Shown here one piece after another: positions 1-7,786 of a DNA stretch of 64,000 nucleotides. A program made the position numbers and the translations under genes. Position 1 is the stretch's first letter. Each line of letters starts with the position of its first letter. Origin of the DNA: Streptomyces sp. NRRL F-5122 (lineage in GTDB: Bacteria > Actinomycetota > Actinomycetes > Streptomycetales > Streptomycetaceae); contig NZ_LMWH01000241.1 in NCBI RefSeq assembly GCF_001507435.1, positions 71,980 through 135,979 of the forward strand, given 5' to 3'. The notes beneath the pieces were generated by a model, which worked only from the letters and a program-made list of their open reading frames with translations, was not told the origin of the DNA and did no database searches.

Positions 1-1105
1 GCGCCGCCTCCCAGACCGCGGCCGGAGTGCTGGTCACGAACCAGTACGCGTACGGGACGCCGTCCGGTGCCAGTTCGGAGAAGTCCTCGCTGCCCATCGC
101 CGGGCCGGGGTCGAAGACGGTGCCCGGGCCGAACACCTCACCGTGCACGGCGGTGACGCGGCGGTCGGTGTCGGCGTCGTTGACCGTGACCGGGAAGTCG
201 GCGCCGACGGTCACCTCGGGCTCGCGCGGACAGCCCGCGGCCAGGCACTCGCCCGCCGCGATGCGCTGGATCGCGGCGACCATCCGGTCGCGGACCCCGG
301 CCGACTGGGTGCGCAGGTTCAGCGCGATGCGCGCGTGCGACGGGATGATGTTGTTGCCGGTGCCCGCCTCGATCCGGCCCACGGTCAGCACCGCCGCGTC
401 ACGCGGCGCGACCTCGCGGCTGACGACGGTCTGCAGCCGGGTGACGAGGTAGGCGGCCGTCACCACGGGGTCCACCGTCGACTCCGGGCGCGAGCCGTGA
501 CCGCCCCGGCCGTGCACGACGATGTCCACGTCCGTGGACGCGGACAGGATCAGTCCCGGGGAGTGCGCGTAGAGACCGGCCGGGCCCGGGGCCGCGTGCT
601 GGGCGAGCAGGACGTCGGGGCGCGGGACGCGGTCGTACAGACCGTCCGCGACCATCGCGCGGGCCCCCTGACCGCTCTCCTCGGCGGGCTGGCCCACCAC
701 GACCAGCGTGCCCGACCAGGCGTCGCGCCCGGCGGCCAGCGCCCCGGCCGCCCCCGCCAGCCAGGTGACGTGCAGATCGTGCCCGCAGGCGTGCATCACG
801 CCCGGTACCTGCGAGGCATACGGCAGACCCGTCTCCTCGGCGACCGGAAGCGCGTCCATGTCGGCGCGCAGCAGGACGGTGGGCCCGTCGCCGTTGCGCA
901 GCACTCCGACGATCCCGGTGCCGCCGACGCCCTCGGCGGTGTCGTAGCCGGCCGTGCGCAGAAGTTCGGCGAGCTTCCCGGCGGTGCGGTGCTCACGCAG
1001 TGAAAGTTCGGGGTGGCGGTGCAGATCCCGGTAGCACTCCTCCAGGGCGGCGGTCGGGAGGTCGGCGGTGAGGTCCAGCGCGGTACGTGCGGCGGGAGAG
1101 GTCAC
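1..1105 (-). CDS. M20-family amidohydrolase (3' end outside window)
   Basis: Translation of the minus strand from a GTG at 1105 gives a continuous frame to the window edge (about 368 codons). It matches M20 metallopeptidases of the aminoacylase/N-acyl-amino-acid amidohydrolase type. The metal-site motifs ADMDALP and MHACGHDLH are visible in the N-terminal third, followed by the catalytic stretch with EESGQGAR and a dimerisation-type domain (GRGGHGSRPE). The near C-terminal GSEDFS metal ligand is also present, so only a short tail is missing. The protein should be a cytoplasmic zinc hydrolase that deacylates N-acyl amino acids or related amides; substrate cannot be predicted. The GTG is chosen because homology starts just after it (TALDLTADLPTAALEE). 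Family confidence is high, function within the family low. Confidence 0.9.
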   Translation of the reverse strand, partial: MTSPAARTALDLTADLPTAALEECYRDLHRHPELSLREHRTAGKLAELLRTAGYDTAEGVGGTGIVGVLRNGDGPTVLLRADMDALPVAEETGLPYASQVPGVMHACGHDLHVTWLAGAAGALAAGRDAWSGTLVVVGQPAEESGQGARAMVADGLYDRVPRPDVLLAQHAAPGPAGLYAHSPGLILSASTDVDIVVHGRGGHGSRPESTVDPVVTAAYLVTRLQTVVSREVAPRDAAVLTVGRIEAGTGNNIIPSHARIALNLRTQSAGVRDRMVAAIQRIAAGECLAAGCPREPEVTVGADFPVTVNDADTDRRVTAVHGEVFGPGTVFDPGPAMGSEDFSELAPDGVPYAYWFVTSTPAAVWEAA

Positions 1106-1256
1106 GGGGCCAGGGTATGCGCCGGGCCGTTCACCGGCGTCGAGGCTGTCGAAGCTCAACTCGGCACTTGAAGAAGGTGGCCGCCGGCGGGAGGGGGGTC
1201 TCCGCCGGCGGCCGTCGCCCGGGTTGTCCCGTCGCCGCCCGCCTTGTCCGGTCGGT

Positions 1257-1424
1257 TCAGCGCGAGTCCTGAGCGACGTGCTGGGCGGGCAGTGGTTCTG
1301 TCGCCCTGGCCGGGCCCGTGTTGGCCGCCGTGATCAGGGCGGCCACGGCCACGACGGCTGCGGCGAGTCCTCTGGCGTAGCGGGGCGAAATACGTCCGCG
1401 GTGAACGGAAAGGCGTCCGAGCAC
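1257..1424 (-). CDS. Small secreted-peptide precursor (55 aa), candidate signalling peptide
   Basis: A short minus-strand frame starts at GTG 1424, with GAGG about 10 nt upstream, and ends at TGA 1257-1259. The product has a basic N-region (VLGRLSVHRGRISPRYARG), a hydrophobic core (LAAAVVAVAALITAA), and an A-R-A signal-peptidase-like site. Cleavage there would release a 14-residue peptide, TEPLPAQHVAQDSR. It lies divergently next to an XRE-TPR regulator, the arrangement expected for a peptide-pheromone precursor and its cytoplasmic receptor. An inverted repeat (TTAAGC-AA-GCTTAA, 1455-1468) sits just upstream of the start. No family is recognised. The gene call rests on the signal-peptide architecture and Streptomyces-like codon use; an accidental frame is possible. 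Confidence 0.55.
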   Translation of the reverse strand: MLGRLSVHRGRISPRYARGLAAAVVAVAALITAANTGPARATEPLPAQHVAQDSR

Positions 1425-1454
1425 GGCAACCGACCTCGCAATGACAGCGACGGA

Positions 1455-1468
1455 TTAAGCAAGCTTAA
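1455..1468. promoter_or_regulatory. Inverted repeat upstream of the small-peptide gene
   Basis: A perfect 6-2-6 inverted repeat, TTAAGCAAGCTTAA, lies 31 nt before the GTG of the peptide gene in an A/T-rich patch. It could be an operator or part of a leader hairpin; no known consensus is matched. Confidence 0.35.
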
Positions 1469-1543
1469 AGCGCTTCTAACGTAGGGGGTGGGACGGCCGA
1501 ACCGGAAGAGCGCCAAGGCAAGTTGGGCCCCTCGAACGCAAGA

Positions 1544-1558
1544 TTGACCTCTGGTCAA
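1544..1558. promoter_or_regulatory. Palindromic operator candidate, 6-3-6
   Basis: TTGACCTCTGGTCAA is a perfect 6-3-6 inverted repeat in the divergent intergenic region, 44 nt before the regulator start at 1602. XRE-type dimers commonly bind such sites. Autoregulation by the adjacent XRE-TPR protein, or control of the divergent peptide gene, is inferred. Confidence 0.5.
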
Positions 1559-1601
1559 GAAACCGGGCTCGATAACTGTGCTTACTGGCATGATTAATCG
1601 C

Positions 1602-2945
1602 ATGGCGGAGCGAGACGACCCGGGGATCATCGGGCGCAGGGTGCAGCAACTGCGGCGCGAACGCGGCATGACACAGAAGCAGTTGGCCGAGCCCGCGTAC
1701 ACACCCGCCTATATCTCCACCCTGGAGGCCGGACGCGTCCGTCCCTCCGACGAGGCGCTCCGGCATCTGTCCGATCGGCTCGGTGTCGAGTTCGACGAGC
1801 TGGCCACCGGGCGCCCCGCCCATCTCGCCACCACCCTGCGGCTCGGGCTCACCGACGCACAGCGCACCCTGGCCACCGGGGAGGCCGAGGCGGCGGCCGA
1901 GCAGTACGCCGCACTGCTGGCCGAGGCCGAGCGGCACGGCCTCGACGCCGAGCAGGCCGCCGCGCAGCTCGGACTGGGCGAGTGCGCCCTGGACGTCGGC
2001 GATCTGGCGGTGGCGCGGCGGCACTTCGAGCGTGCGGAGAAGAGCCTGGCCGACTCGCCGCTGCCCAGCCGGGTCCCGGCCCTGCGCGGCCGCGCCGTCT
2101 CCCACTACCTCGCCGGGGAACTCCGCTACGCCTGCTACCTGCTGGAGTCGACGCTCGACGAGCTCAACCGCTCCGGACTGCACGACCCGGACGCCCTCCT
2201 GCTGCTCTACGCGAGCGCCATAGGCCCCTACATGGACATGGGGGCGCACGCGCGTGCCGCCCAGGCGGCCGAGTTCGCCCTCGCCCTCGCGCCCCAGGTC
2301 GGCGACCCGGCACTCGTCGCACGCATGCACCGATCCGTGGCGCGCACGCTCCTCGCGGAGGGCCGGGTCGCCGAGGCGGACGCCTCCCTCGCCAAGGCGG
2401 CCGAGCTGTACCGGCAGCTGCAGATCCGCACCGAACTGGCCAACTGCCACTGGATGCGTGGATATCTGTACGTCCAGAACGGCGAACTCGAGCGCGCGGA
2501 GAAGGAGTTGCGCGAGGCTCTCGCCATGCTCGCCGAGAAGCGGGCCGCCCTCTACAGCAGTCAGGTCGCGGTGGAGCTGGCGGACGTGCTGCACCGGCGC
2601 GGCAGGTCCGAGGAGGCCGCGGAACTGCTGCACGGCGTCCTCGGCGACATCGGCCCCGAGCGCGGCGCGGTGCACTCCGCCGCCGCGCACCGCCTCCTCG
2701 GCATCATCGCGGAGGACGCCCGGGACACGGAGGCCGCCGAGGAGCACTATGTGCGTGCGCTCAGCCTGCTGGAGAGGGCGGGCGCGGCGGGCGACCTCGC
2801 GGACCTGTGCCGACTGCTCGGCGATCTGCTGCGCCGCACCGGCCGGGTGGAGGCCGCCCTCGACGCCTACCGCACGGGCCTCGGCCACCGCACCGCGCCC
2901 GGTACGACGACCCTCGGTCCGGCCCCGGCGCAGCCACCGCTCTGA
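1602..2945 (+). CDS. XRE helix-turn-helix regulator with TPR repeats (RRNPP-like architecture)
   Basis: The protein (447 aa from ATG 1602) has an N-terminal XRE/HTH_3 domain at about residues 5-65 (IGRRVQQLRRERGMTQKQLA, then YISTLEAGRVRPS). The rest is alpha-helical, made of degenerate TPR units such as RRHFERAEKSLADS and RAEKELREALAMLAEKRA. This domain order is that of peptide-responsive RRNPP regulators (PlcR, NprR, Rap relatives), although many actinobacterial XRE-TPR proteins have no known ligand. In-frame GTG 1578 and ATG 1590 are alternative starts; none has a clear Shine-Dalgarno, so a leaderless transcript is possible. It lies divergent to the small secreted-peptide gene and behind a palindrome at 1544-1558. 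Domain calls are secure; peptide binding is inference. Confidence 0.85.
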   Translation: MAERDDPGIIGRRVQQLRRERGMTQKQLAEPAYTPAYISTLEAGRVRPSDEALRHLSDRLGVEFDELATGRPAHLATTLRLGLTDAQRTLATGEAEAAAEQYAALLAEAERHGLDAEQAAAQLGLGECALDVGDLAVARRHFERAEKSLADSPLPSRVPALRGRAVSHYLAGELRYACYLLESTLDELNRSGLHDPDALLLLYASAIGPYMDMGAHARAAQAAEFALALAPQVGDPALVARMHRSVARTLLAEGRVAEADASLAKAAELYRQLQIRTELANCHWMRGYLYVQNGELERAEKELREALAMLAEKRAALYSSQVAVELADVLHRRGRSEEAAELLHGVLGDIGPERGAVHSAAAHRLLGIIAEDARDTEAAEEHYVRALSLLERAGAAGDLADLCRLLGDLLRRTGRVEAALDAYRTGLGHRTAPGTTTLGPAPAQPPL

Positions 2946-2997
2946 CGACGGCCTGCGACCGGAACGGGGGGCGCGGACCGGGGAGCGGCGGGACACG

Positions 2998-4842
2998 CTA
3001 GGGCGTGACGATCGGGAACCCCCGGTCCGGTCGGGACACATGGGAGAACAGCCGCTTCAGCAGCTCACGGTCCCCTTCCGTTCCGATGCCCGCAAGGCCC
3101 TTGCCCGCGAACAGACCGAGCAGTTCCGGACGGGTCAGGGTGAGTGTCAGTCCCGCCTGCGGCCTCGGGGTGCGGTGCAGCGGCAGGCTGCGGTGCGTGA
3201 GGGCGCCGTGCTCCAGATTGATCCGGTGCCGGCGCTGCTCGTCGATCACCACCAGATCGATGATCAGTCGCGGCTCGCGCGCCGCCCGGGGACCGTCGAT
3301 GCGCACAGCGAGGGAATCCAGCAGCATGCCGACGGAGAGCGCCGATGTCAGCTCGGCCGAGTCGGTGGTGACGGCGGGACCGCCCGTCTCCGCCAGCAAC
3401 TCCTGCGCTCCGGTGAGATAGATGTTCCGCCAGGGCCCGTTCTCGGAGCCGTGCCCGAGCCGTTCGTACACGCCCGCCAGCGTCCTCCTCGCCTCCTCGT
3501 CGCCCGGCTCGGCGAAGACGAGGTGGTTGAGGAGGGTGGCCGCGAAGCGCAGGTCCCCGGCGTCGGCGTACCGGCGTGCGGCGGCGAGCATCGCGGTGGG
3601 GCCGCCGGCCATCTCCACGTACCGCTCGGCGAGCGGGACCGGCGGATGTTCCCACAGATGCGCGGGGTTGCCGTCGTACCACCCCAGATAACGCTGGTAG
3701 ACGGCCTTGACGTTGTGGTTGAGGGAGCCGTAGTAGCCCCGGGCGTGCCAGGCGGCCTCCAGCGCGGGCGGCAGCCGCAGCTCCTCCGCGATCTCCGGTC
3801 CCGTCAGCCCGCTGTTCAGCAGCCGCAGCGTCTGGTCGTGCAGATAGGCGTACAGGTCCCGCTGCTCCGCGAGCAGCCGGACGACGTTCTCGTGTCCCCA
3901 GGTCGGCCAGTGGTGGGAGGCGAAGGCCACGTCGTAGGCGTCGCCGAAGAAGTCGATGGCCTCGTCGAGGTAGCGGGACCAGATCCGGGCGTCGCGGACG
4001 AGGGCGCCGCGCAGGGTCAGGATGTTGTGCAGGGTGTGGGTGACGTTCTCGGCGAGGCACAGGGCGCGCTGCTCGGTGAAGAGGAAGTTCATCTCGGCCG
4101 GAGCCTCGGTGCCCGGGGTCAGCTGGAACAGGATCCGCACCCCGTCGACGACCTCGGTCTGCCCGCTGTGCGTGATGTCGACGGTGGGCGGAACGAGGGT
4201 GACCGTACCGGTCGACACGGTCGAGCCGAGCCCCGTGCCGATCTGCCCGTCGGGCGCCTTCGGCAGCGATGCCCCGTACATGAAGTCGGCTCGCCGGGCG
4301 ATCGCGGGTCCGGCGAACACGTTCTCGCTGACGGCGTGTTCCAGGAATCCGACGGGTGCGAGGACCGGCACGCCCCACTCCGCGTCGGGCGGCAGCACAC
4401 CGCGGGCACCGCCGAAGTGGTCCACATGGGAGTGGGTGTAGATCAGCCCGGTGACGGGCCGCTCCCCGCGGTGCCTCCGGTAGAGCGCGAGGGCGGCCGC
4501 CGCGCACTCGCTGGAGACGAGCGGGTCGACGACGAGGACGCCGTCGTGCCCCTCCACCAGGGTCATGTTGGCCAGGTCCAGCCCGCGCACCTGGTAGACG
4601 CCCTCGGTCACCTCGTAAAGCCCCTGCCGCGCGCACAGTTGCGACTGCCGCCACAGACCGGGGTGCGCGGTGGCGGGGCAGTCGCCGTCGAGGAATCCGT
4701 AAGCGTCCGCGTCCCACACCACCCGCCCGTCGTCGGCCGTCACCACCCCTGGCACGAGGGCGGAGACGAACCCGCGGTCGGCGTTCTCGAAGTCGGTGCG
4801 GTCCTCGAAGGGCGGCAGACCGTCATGGGGCGCGGCGTCCAT
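2998..4842 (-). CDS. SdsA-type linear alkyl sulfatase (metallo-beta-lactamase fold)
   Basis: Translation from ATG 4842 gives 614 aa, about the usual SdsA1/type III alkylsulfatase length. The metallo-beta-lactamase core holds the zinc motif THSHVDHFGG at about residues 136-145. Downstream, the family signature ENVTHTLHN is present. The C-terminal 130 residues resemble the SCP2-like lipid-binding domain of these enzymes (LTSALSVGMLLDSLAVRID). Activity would be hydrolysis of primary alkyl sulfate esters such as dodecyl sulfate to alcohol and sulfate. No signal peptide is visible, so it is probably cytoplasmic. The frame is open upstream, but homology begins after this ATG (FENADRGFVSALVPGVV). 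It stands alone, convergent with the XRE-TPR gene. Confidence 0.9.
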   Translation of the reverse strand: MDAAPHDGLPPFEDRTDFENADRGFVSALVPGVVTADDGRVVWDADAYGFLDGDCPATAHPGLWRQSQLCARQGLYEVTEGVYQVRGLDLANMTLVEGHDGVLVVDPLVSSECAAAALALYRRHRGERPVTGLIYTHSHVDHFGGARGVLPPDAEWGVPVLAPVGFLEHAVSENVFAGPAIARRADFMYGASLPKAPDGQIGTGLGSTVSTGTVTLVPPTVDITHSGQTEVVDGVRILFQLTPGTEAPAEMNFLFTEQRALCLAENVTHTLHNILTLRGALVRDARIWSRYLDEAIDFFGDAYDVAFASHHWPTWGHENVVRLLAEQRDLYAYLHDQTLRLLNSGLTGPEIAEELRLPPALEAAWHARGYYGSLNHNVKAVYQRYLGWYDGNPAHLWEHPPVPLAERYVEMAGGPTAMLAAARRYADAGDLRFAATLLNHLVFAEPGDEEARRTLAGVYERLGHGSENGPWRNIYLTGAQELLAETGGPAVTTDSAELTSALSVGMLLDSLAVRIDGPRAAREPRLIIDLVVIDEQRRHRINLEHGALTHRSLPLHRTPRPQAGLTLTLTRPELLGLFAGKGLAGIGTEGDRELLKRLFSHVSRPDRGFPIVTP

Positions 4843-5088
4843 GGGCCCAGCTTCCGGGCCGGGGATGCGGGAGGCCAGTGGTGGAGGCCCGTTCGAGGTC
4901 TCCGCGGACCGGCCCGCCCGCCCGGACGGGGCCCGGACGCCCGCCCCCGGCTCCGCGGCTCGTCGGCGCGCCCCCGTGGTGTGTTTCCATGTGCGACGTA
5001 CGGGACCTTTACGCACGGGCGAGACGACCGGTCTGCACCACGAAGTCCGGAACGTCACAGGAACGTGAGGCGGGGCCATGGGCGAGCA

Positions 5089-5131
5089 CGTGGCGGGGGC
5101 ATGACCGAGAGCGTGGCGGGGGCATGACCGA
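5089..5131 (+). repeat. 23-bp-period tandem duplication at the sigma-factor start
   Basis: The 20-mer CGTGGCGGGGGCATGACCGA occurs at 5089-5108 and again at 5112-5131. Each copy carries its own ATG. The first ATG (5101) opens an 8-codon frame, MTESVAGA, whose TGA overlaps the second ATG (5124) as ATGA. The sigma-factor start is thus preceded by a coupled mini-ORF. Confidence 0.85.
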
Positions 5132-5627
5132 AGACGAGTTCGACGCGTTCTACGCCACCGCGTTCCCACGGCTGACCGGCCAGCTCTACGCGTTCACGGG
5201 GGATCACGGCGAGGCGCAGGACGTCGTGCAGGAGGCCTTCGTACGGGCCTGGCACCGGCGTCGGGAGTTCCTGGCCGACGGGGCGCCCGAGGCGTGGATA
5301 CGGACCGTGGCGATGCGGCTCGCGGTCAGCCGCTGGCGGCGGGCGCGGCGCTGGCTCGAATTGGTGCGCAGTACTCCGCCGCTGGAGCACACTCCGGGGC
5401 CCGGCCCCGAACGGACCGCGCTCGTCACCGCGTTGCGCAAACTGCCCGAGCCGCAGCGGATGGCCCTGGTTCTGCACCATCTGTGCGACCTCAGTGTGGA
5501 GCAGGTAGCCTCCGAGACCGGTGCCCCGGTGGGGACGGTCAAGGCCAGGTTGTCCCGGGGCCGGGCGGCGCTGGCGCGAGAGCTGGCCGTCGGCGAGGAG
5601 GAGAGGGAGGACGACCGTGTCCGATGA
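5124..5627 (+). CDS. ECF-family RNA polymerase sigma factor
   Basis: 167 aa from ATG 5124. Region sigma2 spans about residues 10-75 (FYATAFPRLTGQLYAFTGDHGEA, then DVVQEAFVRAW). Region sigma4 spans about 105-155 (LRKLPEPQRMALVLHHLCDLSVEQVASETG, followed by GTVKARLSRGR, the recognition-helix segment). This is a complete two-domain ECF (SigE-like) sigma factor. The start is preceded by a duplicated block that creates an 8-codon leader ORF with an ATGA overlap, suggesting translational coupling. The stop overlaps the GTG of the next gene (5617) by 11 nt, so the membrane protein downstream is co-translated and is the natural candidate for an anti-sigma or sensor partner. Target promoters cannot be read from this sequence. 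Confidence 0.92.
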   Translation: MTEDEFDAFYATAFPRLTGQLYAFTGDHGEAQDVVQEAFVRAWHRRREFLADGAPEAWIRTVAMRLAVSRWRRARRWLELVRSTPPLEHTPGPGPERTALVTALRKLPEPQRMALVLHHLCDLSVEQVASETGAPVGTVKARLSRGRAALARELAVGEEEREDDRVR

Positions 5628-6348
5628 CCTCACCGCCGGGCTGCGGGCACTGGCCGAGTCCGGCCAGGCCCCGCCTCCCGTCCCCGGTGCGGAGATCCGG
5701 CGCCGTGCGGGCGTGCGCCGTCACCGCCGTCGTACGGCCGCGGCGATCGCCGGTGCCTCCGCCGCGGCGGCCTTGGGCGTCGTGGCCCTGCTGGGCTTCA
5801 CCGGAGCGGACACACCTCCGTCGCGGACCTCCCCGGCCTCGATGCCGACGAGCGCGCCGAGCGCCCAGGCGGGACCCGCGGCGACGGTGGACCTGAGCCG
5901 GCGGACGCTCACCATCGGCAGGCGTCAACTTCCCGTCTCCGCGGGCACGGTGCGCGCCCAGACCCCGACCGGACGGATGACGGTCACCGCTCTGGCGAAC
6001 CTGAAGACGGTGCCCGGCAAGGACGTCGGACTCAAGGGCGCCTACCGCGCCAAGGTCCGCTGGGTGGTCGAACTCCGCGGGGTGGACGGCACCACGACCT
6101 ATCTCGGCGGCCTGGTGTACAACGCCAAGGCTCCCGGCCACTACGACGTGACGAGTGGCTGGATCGGTCTGGACCTCGTCAACGCGAAGTGGCTGCACGG
6201 GCACCTGCGTGTGGGGGACGTGGTCGAGATCGAGGCCGGCGGGTCCTCGCCCGACCCGCTCCGTGGGGCCACCGAGTTCCGCGGCGCGCCCGCGGCGCCG
6301 ACGCCGACCGGCACGGTCTCCTTCCTCGGCGGCACCGGCACCCCCTGA
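5617..6348 (+). CDS. Membrane protein in anti-sigma position with a degenerate YkuD-like extracellular domain
   Basis: 243 aa from GTG 5617, overlapping the sigma-factor gene. A cytoplasmic basic segment (RRRAGVRRHRRR, residues about 29-41) precedes one hydrophobic helix (AAIAGASAAAALGVVALLGF). A Ser/Pro/Ala linker then leads to an extracellular beta-rich domain of about 150 aa. The start of that domain (VDLSRRTLTIGRRQLPVSAG, then QTPTGRMTV) looks like an L,D-transpeptidase (YkuD) fold, but the catalytic SHGCVR-type Cys/His motif is absent, so a non-catalytic domain is likely. The position fits a regulator of the upstream ECF sigma factor; the usual zinc anti-sigma motif HxxxCxxC is not present. 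Function is inferred from context only. Confidence 0.75.
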   Translation: MSDDLTAGLRALAESGQAPPPVPGAEIRRRAGVRRHRRRTAAAIAGASAAAALGVVALLGFTGADTPPSRTSPASMPTSAPSAQAGPAATVDLSRRTLTIGRRQLPVSAGTVRAQTPTGRMTVTALANLKTVPGKDVGLKGAYRAKVRWVVELRGVDGTTTYLGGLVYNAKAPGHYDVTSGWIGLDLVNAKWLHGHLRVGDVVEIEAGGSSPDPLRGATEFRGAPAAPTPTGTVSFLGGTGTP

Positions 6349-6367
6349 TCCCGTGAGGGGCCGGTCG

Positions 6368-6397
6368 GGCCGCTCGTCCTTTTCGGACCGAGCGGCC
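6368..6397 (+). terminator. Hairpin terminator after the sigma operon
   Basis: GGCCGCTCG-TCC, a TTTTC loop and GGA-CCGAGCGGCC form a strong stem with one bulged base, 20 nt after the stop at 6348 and before the convergent gene ending at 6507. Confidence 0.6.
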
Positions 6398-6506
6398 AAA
6401 GGCCCGTTGCGCGCCGATCGACGCCCCGGGAGTGAGCGGCCGCACGCGCACCACCGGGCGTGCGCGGCCGGCGCCCATCAGGACCGGAGGCCGTGGTGCG
6501 GACGGG

Positions 6507-7484
6507 TCAGTCCTCGTCCCCCCCGAAGAAGTCCCCGATCTCGTCCACCACTTCGGCCGCCACCAGACCGCCGACCACGCCGACGGCGAGCCCCGCCGCG
6601 CCCGCGGCGACCGCCGTGCCGATACCGGGTCCGGAGTGATGCCCGTCGTGGTGGCCGTGGTGATCGCCGTGGCGGCCGTGACCGGGGTACGGGTCGTGCG
6701 CCCCGTGGGCCGGTCGGTGCTCGACCAGCTGCCGGACCCGGCCGTCGAGGTCCGCGACCCAGTCACGGGTGTGGACGTCCTGGTGACCGACCGTGAAGCG
6801 GGCGAGCGCGTCATGGCCCGAGGAGAAGAGACCGCCCCGCTTGTCCGCCTCCAAGACGATCTCCACGCCCTCGGGTGCGGCGAGGAAGGTCAGCTCGATC
6901 TCGTCGACCGCGTGTGCGTACTGCGGCGCCGGGGTCAGCTCGATCTCCTGGTAGAAGGGCAGACGCTGTCCCGTGCCGCCGATGTGCCCGTACTCCAGGT
7001 CCGCCGAGTGGAAGCCGAAGCCGAGCCGGCCGAAGGCCTCCAGCACCGCCTCCTGGACCGGCAGCGGGCGCACCGCCAGCGGATCCAGATCGCCCTTGTC
7101 CTTGGCGCCGGCGACCGCCAGCTCCGTACGCACACCGAGGACGACGCCCAGCTGCTGCCCGTACAGCTCGGTGATCGGCGTCTCCCACGGCAGCGTCACG
7201 CCGAACGGCACACTGCGGTGCTCCCCCTCGCCCAGCCGGAAGCCGCCCCCGACCGTGAACCGGGCGAAGGCGACCGTGCCCTCGCTCTCGCCCTGCTCGT
7301 GCTCGGCCTCCACGCGCGCGACCAGCTCGAGCCCGATGTGCTCGATCTCCACGGTCGCGTCGCCGCCGCGCAGATGCACCTGCCCGGACAGCGGACCGCC
7401 GGGCAGTGCCACGCCGGTGTCAAGCACCGTGTCCACCGCGGGACCGCCCACCCCGATCGCCCCGAGCAGCCGTTTGAACACCAT
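6507..7484 (-). CDS. Spo0M/SpoOM-family sporulation-control protein with His-rich C-terminal segment
   Basis: 325 aa. The N-terminal 250 residues match the SpoOM family, an arrestin-like beta-sandwich fold (VFKRLLGAIGVGGPAVDTVL, then VHLRGGDATVEIEHIGLEL). In Bacillus, Spo0M modulates sporulation entry; in Streptomyces such proteins are poorly characterised. An unusual histidine-rich stretch follows (HGRHGDHHGHHDGHHSG, about residues 270-286), which could bind metal. After it comes a Gly/Ala hydrophobic helix (GTAVAAGAAGLAVGVVGGLV) and an acidic tail, EIGDFFGGDED. Start is ATG 7484, with GGAG a few bases upstream. Transcribed alone, divergent from the FkbM gene. Family assignment good; role inferred. 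Confidence 0.85.
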   Translation of the reverse strand: MVFKRLLGAIGVGGPAVDTVLDTGVALPGGPLSGQVHLRGGDATVEIEHIGLELVARVEAEHEQGESEGTVAFARFTVGGGFRLGEGEHRSVPFGVTLPWETPITELYGQQLGVVLGVRTELAVAGAKDKGDLDPLAVRPLPVQEAVLEAFGRLGFGFHSADLEYGHIGGTGQRLPFYQEIELTPAPQYAHAVDEIELTFLAAPEGVEIVLEADKRGGLFSSGHDALARFTVGHQDVHTRDWVADLDGRVRQLVEHRPAHGAHDPYPGHGRHGDHHGHHDGHHSGPGIGTAVAAGAAGLAVGVVGGLVAAEVVDEIGDFFGGDED

Positions 7485-7786
7485 GCCGGTGTCGCTCCTT
7501 CACTGGTCGCACTGTCGTCCTTCGACGCCGGCCGGCGCCCGGGAGTGCCGTACGCCGAGCCGTCGCCCCTTTGAACCGACGGTGAAGGCGGCGAAGTTCC
7601 CGGCCCGCTAGGCGAGGGGCGTAAGTCATTCGTAAGTGCGACGACTTCGGCCAAGCGGGCCACGCCGAGGGTCGTCGCCCGGACCGGGGCGGCGCCCGCT
7701 CCCGGGTCGACGGCGTTCGTGACCACTGTGAGGAATTTAACTTCACTCGGTGGAGTGTTCGAGCCTGCCTCTGGCAGGGTGGCTTG
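7485..7786. other. Divergent intergenic region
   Basis: About 300 nt between the Spo0M-like and FkbM genes. It must hold both promoters. A direct repeat of the type GTAAGT (around 7621-7637) is visible, but no convincing gene. Confidence 0.4.

Noticed and set aside
2254..5127. A 957-codon open frame on the plus strand crossing the alkyl sulfatase gene
   Set aside because: It is antisense to the sulfatase and runs through the end of the XRE-TPR gene in another frame. Long open frames without stops are expected from high GC; it has no protein-like motifs.
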